Shown: positions 55,451 through 64,000 of the stretch, piece after piece
How positions within the stretch are numbered: the first letter of the stretch is position 1
Layout of the letters: each line of letters begins with the position of its first letter
Origin: Megaleporinus macrocephalus
Taxonomy: Eukaryota > Chordata > Actinopteri > Characiformes > Anostomidae
Length of the DNA stretch: 64,000 bases
Reading direction: 5' to 3'
NCBI GenBank assembly: GCA_021613375.1
Contig: CM038711.1
Location: 15,524,576 to 15,588,575 of the forward strand
Made by a program: the position numbers and the translations under genes
Notes under the pieces: model-generated
The model's input: the letters and a program-made list of their open reading frames with translations, nothing else
The model's database searches: none
What the model was told of the DNA's origin: nothing

Positions 55451-58400
55451 ACCAGGGGCATATGCTCATGCTTCCTTTTTCTAATAAGCACACTGCATTC
55501 TGCATTAGTTTGTTATTTTGGGTTTTTGAAGTAGTAAAACACAGGTCAAGGATATTACTGATTTGGGATGTTAAATGATCACTATATGAGACTTATTATT
55601 ATAAATAAAATATATTAAACAAAACAGTTGTATTATTAATGCATAATGATAGTTTTTGTGTTTTCATTAGCTTAAGAATGAGCCCTTCATCTACAAAGGA
55701 GTGGGTTGTCTTCCAGTGGAGGCTGCCAATATGGCTACCGTAGCAGCAGCAGCTTGAATTTGGTTGTGCTGTAGCTGGAAGGCCTAGAAATAAGAAGAAT
55801 CCTTCTCACATAAAACTCTGTGTAAGATATTATCCAGTTAGGAAGTTAACTTCTTGTTCACTAGCTTCATGTTAAAATTTTCCTGTTGCACCTGTCTGAA
55901 GGTTTTAAATATTTGAAAAGTTTAGTCATATAAAAATTCTCTAAAAATAACAAAACACTCTCATAACCTTTAAGTATCTATTGTTATGCAAAACTAAACA
56001 CTGGCATGCATAACCAAGCATATGCAAAGTGGTGCTCGGTGGTCCTAATACATGATTTCACTTTAACATCTGTAGTATACACTCCCTACTTAAACAGATA
56101 AACTGCTCTATCAAGACTCGTCTGTCTAGGCCAACAGTAATTTCCAGCATGTTCATTAAAATCCATTTGGAAATAAAATACAATGTCTAAAGTCTTTTTC
56201 ATTTTGGAAACATTACCAATCATTTAAGGATTAAATTGAGCCAACATTCAGGTAATTCTCCCTGCAAGACACGAATATGAATTAATGTTCACAGTCAAGC
56301 TGTCAATCATGTAGTGTTTACATGCTTGTATTAAATTATAATCAGTGCTAAGGAAATATTAAAATTGCTACATTAAACACTACATTAACCTACATTCAAA
56401 ATTAACTGACTAGCAAAGTGCTTTCCATACCGATAGTTTCAGTCCTAATATCAGGTGCATCAGGCAATGTTTCAGTGTCAGGTTCCTTGATAAAATGTTT
56501 CTTTTCACAATAGTAAAACCTGCTGTAGAGGTGTGAGTCAGCTCTAGAGACATGAGAGAGAGAAAACAAGATGAGACAGACAGCAGTTTTAGCACTTTAA
56601 GCGAGTATTATTAAAAAAATATGGTCATAAATGTATGTGGGCCACCTTCATTTCAGGGACATAAAAAGAAAAAAATGGATTTAATGTACTGTACTTCATT
56701 GGATTTAGCTGCACACAAAGCATTGACACCAGTGGCTGTATTGACTTTTAGATGTATGACAATATTATTGCAGAGCGTCAGTTCAAATTACGGCTGAGTA
56801 GAAAGAAAAGTTTGGGATATAAGTGGCTTTATCTAGCTGGCAGGGAAACTTATCCATTTCCCTATGTTCTGAGTTGAGTCAGCATCTTTAGCCTCTTTAA
56901 CTTCTGGATTGCCAGATACCCATATGGCTGGAGCTGGCCATGGTCATGGTCATCTACTACAGCAGGGTAATTTTACAGTTTTTAGTTATCGAAAATTAAA
57001 ATTTAAAAGTTATTGTGTAAGAAATGTGAAGATAACTTTACATGATTGAAAAATTACATGAAATAAAAGCTTTCTAAAAAGAGAGCAAGCACATACGGCC
57101 GAAGTTATCCTCTAACCTATAACTAATGACCAGAGAGCATATGTTGAGTTAATATTTTTGGATGGTGATCCAAAACAAATAGCAAACCATTCCATGTTGC
57201 TCACAGTCTGCAATTATAAACCAGCAGGTTGGAACTAAGGTTTTCTAAAAAATGATAGGTGAATGTCACTGGACAGTGACTATAGGTTATTTTAAAGCCC
57301 TGGCTGAGACATGATTTTGTTAATAGTATTAGCATAAGCATCATGATCTTCTTTCCCCACACTAATGCATTGATGCAATCTTCACAGATGTCACACCTCT
57401 CTGGAGAAAAGATTTTTGTCCAGAGATTTCAGTGCTATATTTGTTTAGCTGATAATATCTTCTGCTTTATTTTTCATTTTTGCTGCTAAGATACAACCTG
57501 TGAAGATATATCATTCTAAAGTTTTTTTGCCAATTGATTTGAATTGAGATATTGTGTCAAAGCAAGCTGTGAATTTTGATGTATACTAACACGTAGAAAA
57601 CAGGGGGCATGGCCAGCCCTGACATTTTAGGGGCCCTAAGCATGATTTCTTTGGGTGTTCCCATCTTTATTATTCTTTAATCAATTATGCAGATTTACAA
57701 GTGGCTAGTTTGTGTGTTTGCTGATAATTAGATAATCATTTGAGCTTCCAATCATTTGAGCTTCCAAAACGTTTAATATAAGCTTAAATTACAGATAACC
57801 TTTTAATACACAGTATTTACTGTTTATCCACCTAACTTCAGTCTTACCCTGGTGGAAGCATTGCTTTTTATCACCACAAATGTTTTATATTTACATATTT
57901 GGGTAACATGTCTTCCTTTTTCCTTCTTTGGTGTTATGAACATTGCACTTTTTGTGCACATACTTAAAGAGTTGAGCATGGAAACCTGGATTAATTGCGT
58001 ATGCATTTGTCAGGTTTTGTGTAGCTGTAAATCAGATTGCAAAAAATATATATTGGCAAGTAATATTAGATCATATTCAGTAATTTATTCTAGTATTTCT
58101 AGTAATTTTATACTTCTTTTAGTTGATTGTATTAAGTCAATATATCTCACAGAATTGTTTTAAGCATAGTGAGATACTTTGGCTTACTAAATAAGTAAAA
58201 AGAATATACATAAGCTGAATAGTTGTATGATAAGCTAACAACAAGATCTAAATATGTTTTTCTGCAGTGCAGTCTGAAAGCTTGAACCTGTTTTATCAGG
58301 TACATTATGTATATTTTATCAGGTACTATATGGTATAGAGGTTATTTGTTGGTTTGCAGTTACTAAATACTGCAAACCTAAATACTGTCTGTTGCTAAAC

Positions 58401-58505
58401 CATATGTTAAATATTTTCTACGGAATTCATTTATGGAAAAGGCATGACCATCAAATAACTGACCATATGTTCTATTTTAACAGTGGCATTGTATTGGTTG
58501 GCATT
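55451..58505. other. Intergenic sequence, no gene recognised
   Basis: AT-rich sequence without recognisable repeats or coding character. The frame at 57852-58163 (103 codons, plus) shows no domain and overlaps a minus-strand frame. Confidence 0.5.
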
Positions 58506-58509
58506 GTAA

Positions 58510-58575
58510 ACATTTTTGAAGAGCCCTATTTGGTGCTCTATAGAACCTTGTATAAAAAGGTTCAATAAAGAATCA
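58510..58575. repeat. GAACC/GGTTC palindromic repeat scrap
   Basis: TATAGAACCTTGTATAAAAAGGTTCAATA contains an inverted GAACCTT/AAGGTTC pair, typical of a common small fish repeat. Confidence 0.5.
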
Positions 58576-59955
58576 TCCGCAGCACATCGAGGAGGCATAT
58601 TGCTGGTCACTGACTGTCTTTGGCATCTGTCACATTGGAACTACTTGGAACAGCCCTGAAATGCCCTGAAATAGATAAATAAATAAGTAACAAGAACAGT
58701 GAGAAAGACACTTTTCCTGACATGCAGAATGCAGCAGAGCAGAAGCCCTGAGCTACTGGCACTGACTGCTAGACCTGCTGAAAGTTCCCTGTTTTGAAAA
58801 GCTATCCGAATAAATACAACCCTTTCTTCTGCAATATCCGCTCTGCAAAAAGAATTATTGACAAAATAGGGTGACACTTTATTTGGAGTGGTGCTTTTTA
58901 GATGAAAAAAATATACTCAGTATATTATCAAGAGACTTTTAACTGTGTAAATAAGATTTATTAGTAATCTGCTGAATTCAGATATTTTTTACTTTGTTTG
59001 CAGGGACCAAGCTTATATCTGTAGATTTTAACCTCCTAACATTCCAGCCCTATTTTCCAATTTCCACCCTAAAATACATACCCAAAGCTTTTTACACTCC
59101 ATAAACTAGTGGAATTTTTATGAAGTAATGTTGCTGAAAAGCCTTTAAAATTGTATTAGAAAGCACTCAAAGGTATTGAAATGAATCTGCAATAGTCAAA
59201 ATATGTTAAAAACAACAAAATAACAGGCGCTTTTCTAATTTTCATTTTAGAATTTCAATTTTAGTGCCTACCAAGAATTTTTGTTTAAGAAAGGTGTGTC
59301 TGCATGGGTCTATATTCACCAGAAAAGTTGCAGTTGATTTATTTTTCTGATATGGAATTATACATGCTGGAGTAGAGAGTGAACAGGTGGTTCCCCACAT
59401 TGGCCTTTTGGGGTCTCCAAGGTCCCCCAACCTCTCCAAAATGAAAATACCAAATTAAAATAACAAAAATAAAATACTTGTAAACAACTAAGCCAGTGAA
59501 TAAAGGCACAGTTTGGGCCTGGTACCAGCAGCAGCTGCTCAGCTGGTACAAAACTCCCTCTGCTGTCTGATTTTAGTACATCGCCACGGTTACTGCTAAA
59601 TCATCTAAAGCAGCATAAAATATCTTTTTCTTTTGTGTTTGACTTTGCTTAGGGTTACTTTTTGGAACAGCTATTCTTTATTTTTTATTTCAATACTCCT
59701 ACATTTAGTGTAAAATAGTTATTTATAGCTATATAGAGTATAACGGCTAATAGATACACCATCGTAATCCTGGGTGTGTCCCTGTTCGTTTGATGTATAA
59801 TATGTCCAGATTGGCCAAAACATGACTTTATGAAAAATAAAAATGTTCATACTGTACCAAAATTTTGTCATAACAACGCTATGGACAAGGTCGTTTTTGA
59901 CCAAAATATTTATTTTCTGAATGAAATTAAAGACAAAATGGCAAAATGATTATGG
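58576..59955. other. Intergenic sequence, nothing recognised
   Basis: No gene recognised. AAATAGATAAATAAATAA near 58669 also occurs at 48449 in a similar context, probably simple sequence. Confidence 0.5.
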
Positions 59956-59957
59956 GT

Positions 59958-60545
59958 AAAATTAGGTTCAGGGTAAGGTTTAGGGTTAGGGTTAGGGTCA
60001 GGATGAGGGCCAGTGTCTGGGATAGTGTTAGGTTTTGAGTAGAGGTTAGGGTTAGGATTAGTGCCAGGGTTGGAGTTGGGATTAGGTTTAGGGTTGAATA
60101 TAAGGTTAAAGTTAGGAGTAGGATTAGGGCAAAGGTGAGGATTAAGATTAGGTTTTTGGTTAAAGTTAAGGTTAGGGTTAGGGTTATGGTTAAGGTTAGG
60201 ATTTCGGCAAGGCTAAGGGGTAGGATGTTTAGGGTTGAGATAAAAGTTAGGTTCAGGATTAGAATGAGGCTGAAGAATAGTGTTAGGGTTTGGTTAAGGT
60301 TAGGGTCAGGATTAGGACAAGGCAGAGTGTTAGGATTAGGTTTTGGGTCAAGGTAAATGTTAGGGCTAGAATTAGGGCCAAGGTTAGAGTTGGGTTTTGG
60401 GTAAAGTTAAGAGGTTAGAATAAGATTTAATGGTTTAGGTTTTAATTATGTTAGGGTTTGGGTTAGGGTTATGGTTAGGATTAGGTTTAAGCGTTGAGCT
60501 CATTGTTAGGCCCAAGGTGAGGATTTGGTTTTGGGTTACGTTGGA
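59958..60545 (+). repeat. Degenerate TTAGGG-like (interstitial telomere-like) tract
   Basis: About 590 bases built from GGTTAGGGTTAGGGT, GGATTAGG, TTAGGTTT and related words on the plus strand. Only a few exact TTAGGG runs remain (about 59981-59997 and 60172-60186), so the tract is old. A plus-strand frame (60135-60356) rich in Arg, Val and Lys is a by-product. Confidence 0.9.
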
Positions 60546-61435
60546 TTTTGTTTAATGGGAATAAAATGTTTAGACTACTTAATTTCATAAACCAACAACA
60601 CATCTACGTAATATGAGTTATTTATCAACTGTACATCTTTAAGATGCTTTACTACTGCCACTGATGTCTTGCTGATGTGTTCCTGGGACCCTTTTACGAG
60701 TTTAATAATCATCTAAAAAAGAACCGATCAAACTAAAATGTCACTGTGACATTCATACATTGTTACTGTGATCCACATAAATGTGCCAACTGCACATTCG
60801 ATCATAGTAACTAGCATAGGTTTAGCAAAGCACCCTACTGTTTTTAGTCTAAGGGCAGAGAAACAATGTCTTCATTTGAGTGGAAGTGGAGACACATGCA
60901 GGTAAAGTTACGCTTGCAACTCCAAAAATAGAGCAGGCATCGTTACAGGTGAGACAAGTAGTTTTTTTACTTTTATCTTTAATCAGTGCTGGGGTGACTG
61001 CTGCCAATCTACCGATAATCACATACAGTCTTATCCTCTTTTCTAGCCCCCCACCCGCTTTCTAAAAAGGCGGGGGTGCTCTGTTCACTTTGAGTCCCTG
61101 TGACAGTGCTCAACAACTACCAGCTTTCCTCCAGCTCGCTGACTATAAAAGAAATCATTTCACATTTGATTTACTATTTATGAGTGCACCTTTTATTTAT
61201 TTATTTTGATCAGTGTCTGCATCTCTCTTATTTATATCCCATAGCATGCACTCACTTGCACTTTTTTCTTTCTGACTGCATCCTGTGTTTCATATCAGTA
61301 CGTTTCAGATGGTGAATGCATTGTGGTGCTGCTATGCACATTTGCACTGCCACTCACTGGCTGAATCTCAAATGACTCCATACTCCATACACGACTTCTA
61401 CACGCAAATAATGCATTATATGTCTTAGAGAAAAA
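60546..61435. other. Intergenic sequence, nothing recognised
   Basis: Contains an imperfect hairpin CACCCGCTTTCTAAAAAGGCGGGGGTG at about 61052-61078 with a GC-rich stem, and no recognised gene. Confidence 0.45.
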
Positions 61436-61439
61436 GACA

Positions 61440-62070
61440 GCAAAAATTGGGGCTTGACTCAAGTGACTCTGAGTTGCATGTTGACTGGCTTACCACAAGA
61501 ACTGGTATCTTAGCATCTTAAATCCAATTTAAACGTCTTTTGTTTCTCAGATGAATTTGTTAATTTCTGGGTGTTTTTGCATGTTTTCCATAATTGTATC
61601 TATTGAAAGTGTCTTATTCTAATGGCAGATACTTTTGTCTCAAGATATTTTCCTCAAAATATGTATTAAAATGGCAGGATTTGACTTGTTTACAGTCTGC
61701 CCTCAGTGACCACATAACATAGTCACTATACAGTAAACTGGTGTAATTGAAGCTTAAGTAACCCAAGTTTCATTTGGATTAGTTATTGCACTAACTAGTT
61801 AACATGTATGCTCTGTAAACTATTGTCTAAGCCACAGTTTGAGGTGGTTTTGCTTTATTTTAAATACTGTGTGTAGCATTTCAGTTTTGTTCTGAGCACT
61901 GAAAGTTTTTTTCTGTAAAAAAGGCTTATTTTTGCGGCTGAGAGGATTTTAATAGAATTTACTTTTCACATTGCCTGCACCTGTTAAAGAGACTGAACTA
62001 AAATTCTCTACCAAAGACTTGAGACTCAACTAACACCTGAACCCCAGAGACTCGACTCAACGCCAACACC
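61440..62070. repeat. Degenerate fish repeat bounded by GACTC/GAGTC words
   Basis: Left edge (about 61450-61500) has GGCTTGACTCAAGTGACTCTG; right edge (about 62010-62065) has AGACTTGAGACTCAACT and AGACTCGACTCAACG. Layout resembles 6446-7170. Family unnamed, ends approximate. Confidence 0.42.
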
Positions 62071-63075
62071 TCACTTTCAGGAAGTGTCTTGCGGACTGTT
62101 TTCCTCTGTTCTAGACATTCTCCCAGTTCTCCCTCAAATCCCACTTAGGTTTATTTCATGCCATTCAAACATTTCAAGCACGAAAACAAGGTTGTGGTAA
62201 TATCTGAGGTGTCGAAAAACAATGGAAAGACAAGCCATGATCACATTCTCATCTTTGATAAAATGTAGAGCCTGGCATACAACAATACGCCATATGAACA
62301 TCACTGCCTCAACTTGCTTTTCTGCTTCATTTAAGCACTGCTTTGCACTGTTCCTACAACACTTCTAATATTACTTTCACCCCAGCCTGGTTTTTGCACA
62401 GGGAAATTTATAATGAATAAGACAATGGCCTTAAGCAACAAACTATACCAAAGAAATCTTCTATCTAAGAATATCATTCATAGTTCTTTTAGTAAGTTAG
62501 CAAGCTAGGTCGATTTCAAATGTGTTACTTAATCTTAAATATATTTGTGTGCAAATTTTGTGTGTCTTTTGTCTCAGGGCAGTGGTACTAGTTCATTCCT
62601 TCAACTGTTATTCCATTCTGTTGATAATTTTAGTTAATTGTGAAATGTTCTAAAAAATCTTTCAATTTTGCACTTTTAAAGTCAGCACATGAGCATTAAT
62701 TGTGCATTAAAATGTGCAGAAATTTAATCTCTTCAGAGGATGCTATCTTTTTTTGCTTGGGAAATAAAACAAAGCAGCGTAGCCCAAACATTTGCATATG
62801 ACTCTGTTACAAAAGAACAAACATTACTACGATCGCAGGCTAACAAGAAACTATCTATCAGAAGGAAATCTCTTAAGCATTTTTTAACTGAATCGAAAAA
62901 AAAATTAATTTGGACATCAGCTAATCAAACACAGAATAAAATTGTCATGTTAAATAGTGTTAATGTTGTCTTGCTTTGACAATTTTTAGTGGTGTACAGA
63001 GGGGAAAGAAAAAAGGTCCTAAACAACTAAAATTTGTCATGTAATTGATTATATAAGTACATGTTAGAAGTATTA
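62071..63075. other. Intergenic sequence, nothing recognised
   Basis: No recognisable element. Confidence 0.5.
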
Positions 63076-63079
63076 GCAA

Positions 63080-63530
63080 AATGACAGTAATATCTTTCCT
63101 TGAATTCAACTTCTCAAAACCCTTCCATCTTTCTCGTGGTCTCTGAGGTGCTTGGTTATGTGGCATGGTAACTATGTGGCCAAGGCACTGGGCCTCCCGG
63201 GTTGCTTACACAGTATCGTTATCCACAGAAGCCAATAAAGCCCAGGCCTCAGCTTCTCCAGAGTGTCGCTTTGAACACACTGTTGATCCCTCTCCAAATG
63301 AGAAGGCCATCTTGATGCAAATTCCTTATTCCAGAGAGACAGGAGACTGACGAGTGGTAGCCTGGGTGAAGCGCATTGAAGCAGGCCAAATCTCTCCTCC
63401 AGCACTCCACACAGACGCTCAGAGAGCCTCAGCAGGATTAGGCTGCCCCTGCTGCTCCTCAAAGTGATATGGGGCTCTGTCTCTAAAACTCTGCCTTGGA
63501 CCAGGATCACTCCAAGATACCTTACAACAA
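63080..63530. promoter_or_regulatory. Candidate conserved non-coding block J
   Basis: Balanced-composition island of about 450 bases flanked by AT-rich sequence. A minus-strand frame of 112 codons (63172-63510) overlaps a plus-strand frame. I see no splice signals or domain that favour a coding exon, but an unrecognised exon cannot be excluded. Confidence 0.25.
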
Positions 63531-63539
63531 AAGGGTTAT

Positions 63540-64000
63540 AAATAAATATTTATAATCTCTTCTGCAGTATTTATAATGTGGTCAATTACCATGGACGATA
63601 AATTTGATAATTAAAAAAAAAATCTGTGGACTTAAAGTTGTCATTGGGCAGTTGCTAAATTCTGAATTGCTGAATAAATGTTGAAAAAACACATGACTAT
63701 GAAAAAAATTAATTACAACCTTTATGCTCTAACAGTTTGAAGGAATGTACTGCTCCATACATTCTCATTTTTTGTTGTCCCTGTATGATTATTTCTGTCA
63801 CACCTTGCTGCTTCTATTACTGTTTAAACCACTATATGCCTGAGCCTTTATAACCAAAACTATGTCAATGGATTTCTTGGTCACTTTGTTTGTAAAACTA
63901 CACACAAAATAATAAAGATCAATTCTCCAGACACAAGATTGGCCCCTTGATTTTAAGTGGGTTTGACTTCTGCCTGACACACATGAGAGAATGACTTATG
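63540..64000. other. Intergenic sequence, nothing recognised
   Basis: AT-rich end of the window; no recognisable element. Confidence 0.5.

Noticed and set aside
60135..60356. Arg/Val/Lys-rich 73-codon frame
   Set aside because: Translation of degenerate TTAGGG-like repeats.
59958..60545. True chromosome end
   Set aside because: Repeats are degenerate and ordinary sequence continues for 3.4 kb beyond them in the window and 60 kb before.
1..64000. Known microRNA hairpins
   Set aside because: Scanned by eye for seeds and mature sequences of common vertebrate microRNAs (let-7, miR-1, miR-9, miR-10, miR-124); none seen. Not exhaustive.

Overview
The window looks like a gene-poor stretch of a ray-finned fish genome, probably an ostariophysan (characin, catfish or knifefish group). 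The evidence is AT-rich intergenic sequence, abundant (CA)n, (TA)n and (ATT)n microsatellites, and decayed copies of repeat families typical of teleosts: several Tc1/mariner families, piggyBac, hAT, Rex1/L2-like LINEs and Ty3/gypsy. The taxonomic call rests on remembered repeat families, not on a search. No host protein-coding gene, rRNA, tRNA or microRNA could be recognised. The longest reading frames are explained by transposons, tandem repeats or skewed base composition.

Layout. 1-9.8 kb is mostly unique sequence with blocks that look like conserved non-coding elements (about 3.3-4.1, 5.2-6.0 and 8.6-9.8 kb). Two of these blocks share a 35-bp homeodomain-type motif. 10.2-16 kb is repeat-rich: a decayed Tc1 copy, a tandem duplication, a 1,051-bp non-autonomous hAT element with a perfect 8-bp target duplication, a dispersed fish repeat, a (CA)n(TA)n microsatellite and a second Tc1 family on the minus strand. 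16-25.4 kb alternates unique or possibly conserved sequence with a third Tc1 family (about 200-bp terminal inverted repeats) and other fish repeats. 25.8-26.9 kb is the 3' end of a LINE. 29.4-32.3 kb is a nest: a degenerate tandem repeat interrupted by a Tc1-like element, itself interrupted at a TTAA by a 1,680-bp piggyBac relic.

32.8-38.9 kb is unusual: an unclassified mobile-element-like stretch, direct repeats, a minisatellite whose unit changes from 36 to 33 bp, and a long AT-rich block. 39.2-41.1 kb holds a Ty3/gypsy gag relic (+), an RNase H relic (-) and a LINE 3' end (+). 44.2-45.6 kb is an L2-like LINE on the minus strand. 49.0-52.2 kb is a 3.2-kb block with strong pyrimidine strand bias, locally GC-rich, containing several tandem repeats; its nature is unknown and it is the best candidate for something undescribed. 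54.8-55.2 kb is a foldback structure whose loop is a long (TTA)n microsatellite. 60 kb carries about 590 bp of degenerate TTAGGG-like repeats.

No set of genes works together here. The plausible function of the window, if any, is regulatory (candidate enhancers in a gene desert); the rest records transposon activity.
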